64,000 bases of DNA from Ruminococcus sp. YE71 (lineage in GTDB: Bacteria; Bacillota; Clostridia; Oscillospirales; Ruminococcaceae): assembly GCF_900119155.1 (NCBI RefSeq), contig NZ_FPIR01000004.1, positions 152,222 through 216,221 of the forward strand. The letters are read 5' to 3'. Every line of letters starts with the position of its first letter. The first letter of the stretch is position 1. The notes beneath the pieces are model-generated. The model worked only from the letters and a program-made list of their open reading frames with translations, was not told the origin of the DNA and ran no database searches. Below are positions 31,647-39,931 of this stretch, piece by piece. The position numbers were made by a program, and so were the translations under genes.

Positions 31647-33224
31647 TTAGTACGGCTGAGGATTTCTTCTGAATCTCTCTCTGGGGTCTTCAACGGTGTA
31701 GTTGATCTTGAGTCCGTCGAACATACTGTAATCAACTGCGGGCAGAGGACCTGTCGGGTTAGAGCAGAAGTCTGCCAGACCGAACTTTGTGATAAACTTA
31801 ACAGCGTTGCCGTTCATACCGAGGTTGGTGAATACCGATCTCAGCTCGTCGCCTGCGCCGAAAGCGGACAGAACGAACTTGGTAACGTTGAAGAATACCG
31901 CAACAGCCGCCTGAGTTACGCCCTTGACCTCTCTTACCTTCTCGTCGTACATCTGCATTACCTTGGTGATAGCAGCGTTGTTGGTACGGCAGTCGGTAGT
32001 AACGTCGAGGTAATTTTCAAGGTGGTGGATGATCCAGCGCTCGACCTTCTTGTTGGAGCTGGAGATAACGCGTGCGATTATCATTCTTTCGAGGTCACGC
32101 TGTCTCTGCATGATCTTGTTGGAGAATACGTCACGGTTCGAGAAGCCCTCACCCATTCTCTCGCAGGCATCCTGGAGGATAGGAAGCATCTCGGTAAGGA
32201 GTCGTGTAGTCTCACGGCTGTACTGCATAGCGCCTGCGCACTCTGCGGTGAGGATGTCGAGGAGAACAGCCTTGCCCTCCCAGTCCATATCTCTTGCTCT
32301 CTGCATCAGTTCAGCGCTTGCCTGACCCTGAAGGATGCTGTCGATAGCGAAGCCGTCCTTGATCTCGTTGTAGAAGTTGTAGAAGTCCTCATAGTCAACA
32401 GCGATATCGTGATCCTGGATATACTGCTCGATAAGGATGAGGTCTACGGGGATACCGCCCTGCTCGTAAAGATCGATCATAGCGGACATATCTTCCCATG
32501 CACGGGAAGTAACGAAGTCAGGTGTAGCGTTGGGGTTGAGCTTCTTCTTCTCGATCATGTCGTCCTCAGGGTCAACACCGTAGAAGTTATCGGGGTTCAT
32601 GGTGAGGTAGGAAATGATCGAAGTATGGATCTGAGCCTTGAGCGCGAACTCTTTCCAGCAGCCGAACTCGGCTACGCAGTCAACCTTTTTCAGACGGTCG
32701 AGAGTCGCGATATCGAACTCTGTAACAGCGTGGTTATACTCGGGAGGGTTACCTGCGGTAGTAACTACCCAGCCCTCGGGGATCTGATGCTTACCGAAGA
32801 TCTTGTACTGTAAGAACTGGAGCATCATAGGAGCGATGGATCTGTCAACGCAGTTGATCTCATCGAGGAAGAGGATGCCCTCACGGATGCCCGTTTCCTC
32901 CATGGTCTCGTACATATTCGCGATAACTTCGGACATGGTGGACTCGGATACCTTTACCTCACGTCCGATGAAGTTCTTGTTAACGATCATCGGCTGACCG
33001 ATAGCAGACTCACGGGTCTGGTGGGTCATAGCGTAGGAAACGAGGTTGATCTGGAGGTCCTGAGCGATCTGGTCCATGATAGCGGTCTTACCGATACCCG
33101 GAGGTCCCATCAGGAACAGCGGACGCTGTTTCTCCAGTGAGATCTGATAGTCGCCGTATTCGTCTTTGAGCAGGTACGACTTGATCGCGTACTCGATCTG
33201 CTCCTTGGCTTCTTTAATATTCAT
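31647..33224 (-). CDS. MoxR-type AAA+ ATPase
   Basis: 525 residues. N-terminal AAA+ domain: Walker A GPPGIGKTAIM (near 39), Walker B ILFLDEINCVD (near 120), sensor 1 TAGNPPEYN and an arginine finger region LDRLKKVD. The C-terminal 230 residues are helical, with no known domain. MoxR ATPases usually act with a von Willebrand A-domain partner to activate or assemble proteins; no such gene is next door. It has its own promoter (33301-33329) and terminator, so it is monocistronic. Confidence 0.87.
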   Translation of the reverse strand: MNIKEAKEQIEYAIKSYLLKDEYGDYQISLEKQRPLFLMGPPGIGKTAIMDQIAQDLQINLVSYAMTHQTRESAIGQPMIVNKNFIGREVKVSESTMSEVIANMYETMEETGIREGILFLDEINCVDRSIAPMMLQFLQYKIFGKHQIPEGWVVTTAGNPPEYNHAVTEFDIATLDRLKKVDCVAEFGCWKEFALKAQIHTSIISYLTMNPDNFYGVDPEDDMIEKKKLNPNATPDFVTSRAWEDMSAMIDLYEQGGIPVDLILIEQYIQDHDIAVDYEDFYNFYNEIKDGFAIDSILQGQASAELMQRARDMDWEGKAVLLDILTAECAGAMQYSRETTRLLTEMLPILQDACERMGEGFSNRDVFSNKIMQRQRDLERMIIARVISSSNKKVERWIIHHLENYLDVTTDCRTNNAAITKVMQMYDEKVREVKGVTQAAVAVFFNVTKFVLSAFGAGDELRSVFTNLGMNGNAVKFITKFGLADFCSNPTGPLPAVDYSMFDGLKINYTVEDPRERFRRNPQPY

Positions 33225-33300
33225 ATACTACTTCCTCTCCGTCTGAAGATTCATATTCGTGAGCGTCAATTGATACCGCGTTCACAAACACCATAATTTA

Positions 33301-33329
33301 ATTATAATATATAGCAAAAACTTTGTCAA
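33301..33329 (-). promoter_or_regulatory. Promoter of the MoxR-like ATPase
   Basis: TTGACA, 17 bp, TATAAT on the minus strand, about 75 bp before the ATG. Confidence 0.85.
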
Positions 33330-33392
33330 CCGCAGATTTATTCTTTGTAGGCTTGCACAACCTTTATAAATCAAACTTGTACAATTCGACCA

Positions 33393-33671
33393 TTACTCAA
33401 AGGTCACGCTGACGCCGCTGCTGTTTTCGCGGAGGTAAGCCGACACCGCCCCGATGATCTGCGGCTTTTCCTCCTCGCGCACTCTGCCCTGAATGTCCTG
33501 AATACCGATGGGTTTATAGTAATAAGTCAGACCGCTGACCAGCAGCCAGTTGGCGTTCATTTTCCCGACAAAGCCGCCTTCCACGAGCTTGCCGGGCACT
33601 CTGACCGCTCGCTCATCCGAGAGCAGGAACTCCATATAATCCCCCGTTGCGATAAGCTGTAAAACTTTCAT
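33393..33671 (-). CDS. Hypothetical 92-residue protein
   Basis: I do not recognise it. The pattern is mostly beta (MKVLQLIATGDYMEFLLSD; NWLLVSGLTYYYKPIGI; a C-terminal GVSVTFE) with one helix, soluble, without Cys. It has a good promoter at 33710-33738 and a GGAGGGATGA ribosome site, so it is a real single-gene unit. It lies between mscL and the MoxR ATPase on the same strand. Confidence 0.72.
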   Translation of the reverse strand: MKVLQLIATGDYMEFLLSDERAVRVPGKLVEGGFVGKMNANWLLVSGLTYYYKPIGIQDIQGRVREEEKPQIIGAVSAYLRENSSGVSVTFE

Positions 33672-33709
33672 AGATCATCCCTCCGTTCTGTGCTTGTTGC
33701 TTTTATACA

Positions 33710-33738
33710 ATTATATCACATTTCAGAGAGAATTTCAA
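33710..33738 (-). promoter_or_regulatory. Promoter of the 92-residue protein gene
   Basis: TTGAAA, 17 bp, TATAAT with TGTGA before the -10 box, on the minus strand. Confidence 0.75.
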
Positions 33739-33750
33739 GTGATTTCAGAC

Positions 33751-33781
33751 AAAAAAGCGGCATCGTCCGAAAACGATGCCG
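33751..33781 (-). terminator. Terminator of mscL
   Basis: CGGCATCGT / ACGATGCCG stem with a 6-nt loop, then CTTTTTT on the minus strand. Confidence 0.88.
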
Positions 33782-33808
33782 ACCTGTGTACTATTCTGTA
33801 GAGATCCG

Positions 33809-34276
33809 TCAGACCTTGACTTCGACCTTTTCAAGCTCGGAAGTGCAGTGCGGGCATCTGGTAGCCGCAACGTTGATCTCGCTGAAGCAGAACGGGCACT
33901 CCTTGGTGGTGGGAGCAGCCTCTTCCTCTTCCTTCTTTGCAAGAGCAGCAGCCTTTTCCATAGCGGTGTTCACAGCCTTCAGCATGATGAACAGGATAAG
34001 AGCGATAACGACGAAATTGATAACAGCCGAGATGAAAGAGCCGTAATTGAATGCAACGCCCTTGATCTTGAACGAACCGCCGACTACCTGCATAACGCCG
34101 TTCTCGTCCTTCTTCGCGCCGCCCGTTACAACTGCGATGAGCGGATTGATGAAGTTATCGGTGAGCGAGGTAACGATATTACCGAAAGCAGCACCGATGA
34201 TAACACCGATAGCCATATCCATTACGTTGCCCTTGAGAGCGAACTCCTTGAACTCGGTCATAAACTTCTTAAACAT
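33809..34276 (-). CDS. mscL: Large-conductance mechanosensitive channel with zinc ribbon
   Basis: 155 residues. The channel opens under membrane tension to release solutes in osmotic downshock. N-terminal FKEFALKGNVMDMAIGVIIGAAFGNIV is the gating helix, and the second helix is AVINFVVIALILFIMLKAVN. The normal C-terminal helix bundle ends in an acidic coil (KKEEEEAAP) and is followed by a CxxC...CxxC ribbon (CPFCFSEI, CPHCTSE). ATG 34276 follows AAGGACG; the longer frame has no ribosome site. Single gene with promoter 34353-34381 and terminator 33751-33781. Confidence 0.95.
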   Translation of the reverse strand: MFKKFMTEFKEFALKGNVMDMAIGVIIGAAFGNIVTSLTDNFINPLIAVVTGGAKKDENGVMQVVGGSFKIKGVAFNYGSFISAVINFVVIALILFIMLKAVNTAMEKAAALAKKEEEEAAPTTKECPFCFSEINVAATRCPHCTSELEKVEVKV

Positions 34277-34352
34277 GAAAAACACGTCCTTCCCAAATAA
34301 TAAAAAATAGTGTAACGGCAGCAATTTCAGCTGCCATTTTCATACAAAACAG

Positions 34353-34381
34353 ATTATATCACACCTTACACAAAAAGTCAA
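34353..34381 (-). promoter_or_regulatory. Promoter of mscL
   Basis: TTGACT, 17 bp, TATAAT with TGTGA before the -10 box, on the minus strand. Confidence 0.8.
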
Positions 34382-34559
34382 CACATTACAGCTCATTATT
34401 TCATTAAAAATCTTACCATAAAAAGCGCCGAAGAAACAAAATGCCGTTTTTTCTATGTGAGAGCGACGTTTTGCGTATGTCGGGCTCCCCTTTAAAAGCT
34501 GACGGAATATCCCTCAAAAAGAAATTTGTGAACATTTTGTAAAACATCATTTTTACCTC
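34382..34559. other. Gene-free spacer between mscL and the tRNA genes
   Basis: About 180 bp (340 bp counting the two divergent promoters). AT-rich with a short GC patch; I see no ORF, hairpin or repeat worth naming. Confidence 0.5.
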
Positions 34560-34588
34560 TTGCCAAACTCAAAATCTTGTGATATAAT
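34560..34588 (+). promoter_or_regulatory. Promoter of the tRNA-Gln pair
   Basis: TTGCCA, 17 bp, TATAAT with TTGTGA before the -10 box, 30 bp upstream of the first tRNA. Confidence 0.82.
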
Positions 34589-34617
34589 AATAAAGCTGAA
34601 TCGAGCAATTGAGATAC

Positions 34618-34692
34618 TGGGATATAGCCAAGGGGTAAGGCAAGGGACTTTGACTCCCTCACTCGCTGGTTCGAATCCAGTTATCCCAACCA
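34618..34692 (+). tRNA. tRNA-Gln (UUG)
   Basis: Acceptor TGGGATA pairs with TATCCCA, followed by discriminator A and an encoded CCA. The anticodon loop CTTTGAC on an AGGGA/TCCCT stem gives anticodon UUG. T-arm CTGG-TTCGAAT-CCAG. Confidence 0.95.
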
Positions 34693-34721
34693 TGACATTC
34701 AGCGAAAAGCATTATATATAA

Positions 34722-34797
34722 TGCCGCGTCGCCAAGTGGTAAGGCAGCGGACTCTGACTCCGCCATTCCGTAGGTTCGAATCCTTCCGCGGCAGCCA
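34722..34797 (+). tRNA. tRNA-Gln (CUG)
   Basis: Acceptor TGCCGCG / CGCGGCA, discriminator G and encoded CCA. The anticodon loop CTCTGAC on CGGA/TCCG gives anticodon CUG. T-arm TAGG-TTCGAAT-CCTT. It follows the UUG isoacceptor by 29 bp in one transcript. Confidence 0.95.
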
Positions 34798-34801
34798 ACA
34801 T

Positions 34802-34832
34802 GGCCTCACAGTTTTCTGTGAGGTCTTTTTTT
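34802..34832 (+). terminator. Terminator of the tRNA-Gln operon
   Basis: GCCTCACAG, loop TTTT, CTGTGAGGT, then seven T, 5 bp after the second tRNA. Confidence 0.9.
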
Positions 34833-34834
34833 GC

Positions 34835-34863
34835 TTGCATTTCCGACAGATGTGTGGTATAAT
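34835..34863 (+). promoter_or_regulatory. Promoter of the YcxB-like gene
   Basis: TTGCAT, 17 bp, TATAAT with TGTGG before the -10 box. Its -35 box starts inside the T-run region of the tRNA terminator. Confidence 0.7.
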
Positions 34864-34892
34864 ATCAAAAACATCGTTTGTGAGGGATGAAA

Positions 34893-35531
34893 ATGCAGCA
34901 GAACGAAAGAACTTATATTTACAATTCGAGGTACAGAGTGGTTGATGAGGAAGTCTTTCTCGCGGAGACAAGCGAGACTCCCTTCGCCGAGGTGCATACC
35001 AACATAAGCGAAAAGACCTTTCTGAGCAGTTATTCCGCCCTCAGAAGAAAATACGTCCTGCCTGTCATCCTTCTTCCGGTGACGGGCGTACTCATGATAG
35101 CCGCCGCGATGCTCGGGGCTGACAAATGGCAGGACGAGAACACTGCCTACTTCATCACCCTGCTCGCCGCGATACCCATCGGAACGGCTCTGACGCTGGC
35201 GCTGAAATCCTACCTGAAAAGCGCCGCCTTTCTCTCAAATCTGGGTGCAAAGGCAGAAAAGAAATGGGACAAGTCATGCGACATCGCTTTCTATTCCGAC
35301 TGTCTGACCTGCCATGACCGCCTGAACAACTGGGCGTTCACCAAAAAGGGCATCGAGGTCATTCCCTACACCGCCATAAGAAAAATGCTCAGGACGGACG
35401 ACGTCTTCGTCCTCATGGACGGACACGACAAGGGCATCTACATGATGAGGAAGGACATCCCGAGCGGCATCGAGGAAAAGATAGCCGCAAAATGTACGAA
35501 GGCCGCACTCACCAAACGTACCGCACTGTAA
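34893..35531 (+). CDS. YcxB-like membrane protein
   Basis: 212 residues. About 55 soluble residues precede two membrane helices (YVLPVILLPVTGVLMIAAAML and FITLLAAIPIGTALTLAL). The C-terminal half (CDIAFYSDCL ... IPYTAIRKMLRTDDVFVLM ... IYMMRKDI) matches the beta-rich YcxB-like domain found in many Firmicutes; its role is unknown. Two in-frame ATGs exist, and 34893 was chosen because GAGGG lies 6 nt before it, whereas 34887 touches that site. Own promoter and terminator. Confidence 0.7.
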   Translation: MQQNERTYIYNSRYRVVDEEVFLAETSETPFAEVHTNISEKTFLSSYSALRRKYVLPVILLPVTGVLMIAAAMLGADKWQDENTAYFITLLAAIPIGTALTLALKSYLKSAAFLSNLGAKAEKKWDKSCDIAFYSDCLTCHDRLNNWAFTKKGIEVIPYTAIRKMLRTDDVFVLMDGHDKGIYMMRKDIPSGIEEKIAAKCTKAALTKRTAL

Positions 35532-35538
35532 AGCCGTT

Positions 35539-35575
35539 CCCCCGAAGCGCCGCACCTGCTTCGGGGGATTTTTTT
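35539..35575 (+). terminator. Terminator after the YcxB-like gene
   Basis: CCCCCGAAGC / GCTTCGGGGG stem with a 9-nt loop, then ATTTTTTT, 8 bp after the stop. Confidence 0.9.
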
Positions 35576-35599
35576 GCATAAATTTCACGCTTTGCGCTA

Positions 35600-35628
35600 T
35601 TGAAATCCGCGGGGGAATGTGTTATAAT
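35600..35628 (+). promoter_or_regulatory. Promoter of the DUF4317 gene
   Basis: TTGAAA, 17 bp, TATAAT with TGTGT before the -10 box, 36 bp before the ATG. Confidence 0.8.
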
Positions 35629-35664
35629 AATAAGGTATTGACAATTTACGAAAGGGTGCATATC

Positions 35665-36783
35665 ATGAACAAAAAAGAGATAGCGGAAATAAAGAAGAAC
35701 TTCTCCGACCAGAGCAATTTCTTCACCATCGGCAAGGTGCTCAGAGCCTTCATCGATGTGGAAAAGAACATAGTTTATAAGGACACCACGCTTTACAACC
35801 TGATGGACAGCGAAGAAGCCGAGCTCATCATGGAGAACCTCAAAAAGGCTCTCTCGGGAACGCTGGGAAAGAACCTGCGCGAATACCCGTTCCCAAACGA
35901 ACAGTACGAAGAGGACGGCTCGCAGAAATTCCTCTACACCCTCCTCGGCTCGAAGCTGGCTGACGACGAGCTCAACGAGGCGTTCCTGAAGCGCATCGCC
36001 GAGAAGGTCGAGTACGTATCGACTTTCGCCGTGTTCGCGGCGCACTGCACCTACTCGGTGCTCAAAAAGAACAAGATGGATGACCTTGAAGAGGACAGCA
36101 ACTCCCTCGACTACAACTTCATCCTCACGGCGATATGCCCCGTAGACCTGCGTTTCGACGGGCTCATTTTCAGCGACGAGAACCAGAAGATAGAGAAAAA
36201 ATCCACCTGCGACCGCATCGTGGGCAAGCCTACCGACGGCTTCCTCTTCCCCGTGTTCTCCGAGCGCGCTCCCGACGTCAACGCGGTCATGTGCTACGCG
36301 AAGAACTTCAAGAAGCCGAACATCTCGGTGGTTGAGGAATTCCTCGGGTGCGAGTTCGTGATGACCGCGCCTTCGGAGAAGGAGACTTTCCAGAAGATAC
36401 TCTCGAACGTTGTGGGCGAGGAGCTTGACTACGACCTCATTACCACCGTCAACGAAAAGATAGCCGATTTCGTCGATTCGTCCACCCACGAGACCGAGCC
36501 TGCACAGGTAGACGCGGCAAAGCTCAACTCGATACTGTGGGACTGCGGCATCTCACAGGAGAAGCTGGAGAACATCCCGAAGGTGTTCGAGTCCGCCACC
36601 GAGAACAAGCCGCTGACCGCCGCGAACCTCGTGGAGCGCAAGACGGTTGTCGAGGTCGAGGGCATCACGGTCAACATCGGCAAGGACAGCGTTGACAAGG
36701 TCAAGACTCAGGAGATAGGCGGCAGAAAATGCCTCGTTATTGCGCTTGACGACAGCGTTTCGGTCAACGGACTGCCCGTGTGA
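35665..36783 (+). CDS. DUF4317 domain protein
   Basis: 372 residues of a Firmicutes-restricted family with no known function. It begins MNKKEIAEIKKNF; the conserved blocks LSGTLGKNLREYPFP, ICPVDLRFDGL, RIVGKPTDGFLFPVF and APSEKETFQKIL follow in the family order. Soluble, no Cys clusters. The start at 35665 follows AAAGGGTG. It is followed after 65 bp by ybaK, perhaps in one transcript. Confidence 0.88.
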   Translation: MNKKEIAEIKKNFSDQSNFFTIGKVLRAFIDVEKNIVYKDTTLYNLMDSEEAELIMENLKKALSGTLGKNLREYPFPNEQYEEDGSQKFLYTLLGSKLADDELNEAFLKRIAEKVEYVSTFAVFAAHCTYSVLKKNKMDDLEEDSNSLDYNFILTAICPVDLRFDGLIFSDENQKIEKKSTCDRIVGKPTDGFLFPVFSERAPDVNAVMCYAKNFKKPNISVVEEFLGCEFVMTAPSEKETFQKILSNVVGEELDYDLITTVNEKIADFVDSSTHETEPAQVDAAKLNSILWDCGISQEKLENIPKVFESATENKPLTAANLVERKTVVEVEGITVNIGKDSVDKVKTQEIGGRKCLVIALDDSVSVNGLPV

Positions 36784-36848
36784 AATAAGAAAAAGAGCGG
36801 CAGACTGCGGCTCATCTTTCTGATCTTTTTAAAAACGGAGTTTTTTAT

Positions 36849-37325
36849 ATGGCTAAAAAACAGCAGAAAACCAACGTCATGCGAGTGCTTGACGCGGCGA
36901 AGATCTCATATAACGAATACACCTTTGAGGGTGAGTACACCAACGGCGTTGAGATCGCCGAGGCTATGGGTCAGCCCGTCGAGCGTGTGTTCAAGACGCT
37001 GGTGACGGCGGGAAAATCGGGTCGGAACTTCGTGTTCATGGTGCCCGTGGCAGAGGAACTCGACCTCAAAAAAGCCGCAAAAGCCGTCGGCGAGAAGTCG
37101 ATAGCGATGATAAAGTCAAAGGAACTGCTCCCACTGACGGGCTACATCCACGGCGGATGCTCCCCCATCGGCATGAAAAAGCAGTTCGAGACGGTAATAC
37201 ACGAGACCGCACAGACCTATGATACCATATTTTTCAGCGGCGGACGGATAGGCTTTCAGGTGGAGCTTGCCCCTGATGACCTGTTCGGGCTGATACCGAT
37301 ACGGTCGGCCGATCTGATCGTGTGA
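36849..37325 (+). CDS. ybaK: Cys-tRNA(Pro)/aminoacyl-tRNA deacylase YbaK
   Basis: 158 residues of the YbaK/ProX editing fold, which hydrolyses Cys wrongly attached to tRNA-Pro. Motifs: ERVFKTLVTAG (catalytic Lys in FKTL), VPVAEELDLKKAAKAVG, MIKSKEL and GYIHGGCSPIGMKK, all diagnostic. CGGAG lies about 10 nt before the ATG. Gene order DUF4317-ybaK-mgtE on the plus strand, gaps 65-110 bp. Confidence 0.95.
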   Translation: MAKKQQKTNVMRVLDAAKISYNEYTFEGEYTNGVEIAEAMGQPVERVFKTLVTAGKSGRNFVFMVPVAEELDLKKAAKAVGEKSIAMIKSKELLPLTGYIHGGCSPIGMKKQFETVIHETAQTYDTIFFSGGRIGFQVELAPDDLFGLIPIRSADLIV

Positions 37326-37435
37326 CAGTTACAATATCAGCATTTATCTGACGCTTAATCAAAGACACTTTTATTTTTCTTATCAAAAAGGAGAATAGCT
37401 TATAGAAAAAACAATCTGACAAGAAGGTGCTAAGA

Positions 37436-38803
37436 ATGTACGACATCGTAAAAGACGCGGTGGAGGCGAGAGACTTCCGCAAGGTAAAGGAAATATTCTC
37501 AAAGCTTGAGGAAGCGGATATCGCAGACCTCATGCAGGGCTTCCACGATAACAAAGAGGTGGACACCAAGGATATCACGTTGCTGTTCAGGCTGCTGCCG
37601 AAGGACACCGCCGCCGAGGTTTTCACCTACATGGAGTCGGATATGAAGGAGCTGCTCATCAACAGCTTCACCGATACCGAGCTCGAAGAGGTCATCGACA
37701 ACCTCTTCATCGACGATACCGTAGACCTTATCGAGGAGATGCCCGCAAACGTAGTTCAGCGTATCCTCGACGCTTCCGACCCGCAGTCGCGCAGGCAGAT
37801 AAACATGATACTCAAATACCCCGAGGACAGCGCGGGTTCGATGATGACCACCGAGTTCATATACATGAAACGGCATATGTCCGTCGGGGAGACGCTTCAG
37901 AAGATACGCTCCCTCGGTATGGTGAAGGAGACGGTATACACCATCTACATCACCGAAGCCGACCGCAAGCTCATCGGCGTTCTCTCGATACTCGACCTGC
38001 TGACCTCCGATGACGACGAAGAGCTCGGCAACATCATGGATCCGAACGTCATCACCGTCGAGACCACCGAGGACCGAGAGGTCGTGGCTTCACAGTTTGC
38101 GAAGTACGACTACGTAGCGCTGCCCGTGGTTGACAACGAGAACCGCATAGTCGGGATCGTGACCTTCGACGACGCGATGGACGTTATCGAAGAAGAGGTC
38201 ACCGAGGACTTCGCGCACATGGCTGCGGTAGAGCCTTCGGAAGAGAGCTACTTCAAGACCCCCGTGTTCATCCACGCCAAGAACCGTATCATGTGGCTTC
38301 TCGTGCTGATGCTGTCCTCGACCATTTCGAGCGTCATCATCGGGCATTACGAGGCGGCGTTCGCGACGGTGCCGCTGCTGGTAGCGTCGATACCGACGCT
38401 GACGGGTACGGGCGGTAACTGCGGTTCGCAGACCTCGACTATGGTCATCCGCGGAATGAGCCTCGGCGAGATAGAGCTGAAAGACTTCTTCAAGGTCATC
38501 TTCAAGGAGTTCCGCATCTCGGTCATAGTCGCTATAATACTCGGCGCGGTGAACTTTGCACGTATCTGCATACAGTACCACAGCGACCCGCAGGTGACAA
38601 AGCTGGCGATATGCGTCAGCCTTGCGATAGTCGCGGCGGTCATCATGTCGAAGCTCATCGGCTGCATACTGCCTATGGCTGCGAAGGCGGTCAAGATAGA
38701 CCCCGCCCTCATGGCAGCGCCTTTCATCTCGACGATAGTGGATGCTTCCACCACCCTCGTATTCTTCAATATAGCACTTCTTGTTTTCCACATTCGCATT
38801 TAA
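37436..38803 (+). CDS. mgtE: Magnesium transporter MgtE
   Basis: 455 residues. N-terminal superhelical MgtE domain (DIADLMQGF; LPKDTAAEVFTYM), two CBS domains (residues about 140-260) that sense Mg2+ and close the pore, and five C-terminal membrane helices with the pore motif PTLTGTGGNCGSQTSTMVIRG and the end helix FISTIVDASTTLVFF. The ATG at 37436 is 6 nt after AGAAGGTG; a GTG three codons earlier lies within that ribosome site. No M-box riboswitch fits in the 110-bp upstream gap. Confidence 0.96.
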   Translation: MYDIVKDAVEARDFRKVKEIFSKLEEADIADLMQGFHDNKEVDTKDITLLFRLLPKDTAAEVFTYMESDMKELLINSFTDTELEEVIDNLFIDDTVDLIEEMPANVVQRILDASDPQSRRQINMILKYPEDSAGSMMTTEFIYMKRHMSVGETLQKIRSLGMVKETVYTIYITEADRKLIGVLSILDLLTSDDDEELGNIMDPNVITVETTEDREVVASQFAKYDYVALPVVDNENRIVGIVTFDDAMDVIEEEVTEDFAHMAAVEPSEESYFKTPVFIHAKNRIMWLLVLMLSSTISSVIIGHYEAAFATVPLLVASIPTLTGTGGNCGSQTSTMVIRGMSLGEIELKDFFKVIFKEFRISVIVAIILGAVNFARICIQYHSDPQVTKLAICVSLAIVAAVIMSKLIGCILPMAAKAVKIDPALMAAPFISTIVDASTTLVFFNIALLVFHIRI

Positions 38804-38818
38804 GGAGAGTAATTATTT

Positions 38819-39724
38819 ATGTTGTTGTTCAAATGTTCCGTATGCGGTGCCGACCTTAACGCTTCCGACACGTCAGCTATCGTAAAATGCAAGTACTGCG
38901 ATTCTATCCAGACCATCATCCCCGACATCTCACCCGAAAGCATCGCCGAAAGCGCCACAAGCTGTCAGGAACGCATCGATAAGGCTCAGGAACTGATGCA
39001 GAAGATAGGCAAGACCGTCAACGACTCGGGCGACGAACCCGATACAAAGACTCTTGCAGAGAGCGTCGAGAACGTTCTGGCACACCTCGGAAAAGGTATC
39101 GCCGTGGGAGATTTTGCGGAGATATTCAACAAGACCCGCAACAGATGCAGGCTGTACCTTGAAGCTGTTAACCTGATGGACGAAAATACCCTCGACAGCC
39201 TTTTCAGCGCATCGAAGAAATTCTCGGAAACCGACAACGTCATGTCTGCAAAAAAGCTGTCCACCATCTGCACCGCAAGGGTCAGAAAAATGCTCGAAAA
39301 CGAGCTCTTCGATAAGATCGAAGAACTCGGCAGCGACTTCGACGAGGCTAAGTTCTACGAGTTCGGAAATTTCGCGGAACAGCTTCTCGGCAAATACTCC
39401 ATGAAGGTCGTGCCCCTTGAGATAGCAAAGGCAAACGTCCTTGTCAGCTACGCCGACGATACCCCGTTCCGACTCACGTCGGGAAAACAGCACACCGTCT
39501 ACTACTACAAGAACCGCCACGCTGTCATCCCTGCTGTTTTCAACAAGGATATCAAGACCATCACCGCCGAGACCTTCGGCTACGCCGACCAGAACTGCGA
39601 GGGCAACCCCATCCTCAGCGAGACCGTTAAACTGAAGCCCGAGGACGGAAAACTCTCCGTAATCTACTTCAAAGCAAACATCTTCGCAGGAACCTTCACA
39701 GTGCGTCACTACGCATACAAATAA
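38819..39724 (+). CDS. Zinc-ribbon protein, otherwise unknown
   Basis: 301 residues. The N terminus is a small ribbon (FKCSVCGADL and CKYCDS). Residues 40-190 are helical and charged; the last 100 residues look beta-rich (VLVSYADDTPFRL, VYYYKNRHAVIPAVF, LSVIYFKANIFAGTFTVRHYAYK). No family recognised. AAGGAG lies 11 nt before the ATG, 15 bp after mgtE, so it is likely the last gene of that transcript, ending at the hairpin 39748-39779. Confidence 0.7.
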   Translation: MLLFKCSVCGADLNASDTSAIVKCKYCDSIQTIIPDISPESIAESATSCQERIDKAQELMQKIGKTVNDSGDEPDTKTLAESVENVLAHLGKGIAVGDFAEIFNKTRNRCRLYLEAVNLMDENTLDSLFSASKKFSETDNVMSAKKLSTICTARVRKMLENELFDKIEELGSDFDEAKFYEFGNFAEQLLGKYSMKVVPLEIAKANVLVSYADDTPFRLTSGKQHTVYYYKNRHAVIPAVFNKDIKTITAETFGYADQNCEGNPILSETVKLKPEDGKLSVIYFKANIFAGTFTVRHYAYK

Positions 39725-39747
39725 ACCGGATAACAGATAAAACGAAG

Positions 39748-39779
39748 CCCGAGAGGATGACCTCCCGGGCTTTTATCAT
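39748..39779 (+). terminator. Terminator after the mgtE / zinc-ribbon genes
   Basis: AAGCCCGAGAGG, loop ATGA, CCTCCCGGGCTT with a short T-run (one mismatch in the stem). Confidence 0.8.
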
Positions 39780-39847
39780 GTTTCATCTTAGCCTAACACG
39801 TAAACCGTAATTGAAACGGCGGAGCAAGTCCGACCCTATATTACCAT

Positions 39848-39917
39848 CTTACTCAAATATTTTTGGGAGAACCATTTTTTCCTGCCATGCGAAGCTAAGG
39901 CGAAGGGTCTTCACCAG
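39848..39917 (-). repeat. Repeat family B, copy 7 (decayed)
   Basis: On the minus strand GACCCTTCGCCTTAGCTTCG and GGTTCTCCCAAAAATATTTG: the inner GCGAAGCTAAGGCGAAGGG block is shared with copies at 29310 and 55440, but the outer stem is mostly lost. It lies in the convergent gap between two genes. Confidence 0.45.
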
Positions 39918-39931
39918 GTAAATTCTGCCCG

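Noticed and set aside
37326-37435. M-box riboswitch upstream of mgtE
   Set aside because: The gap is only 110 bp of AT-rich sequence without the conserved M-box segments.
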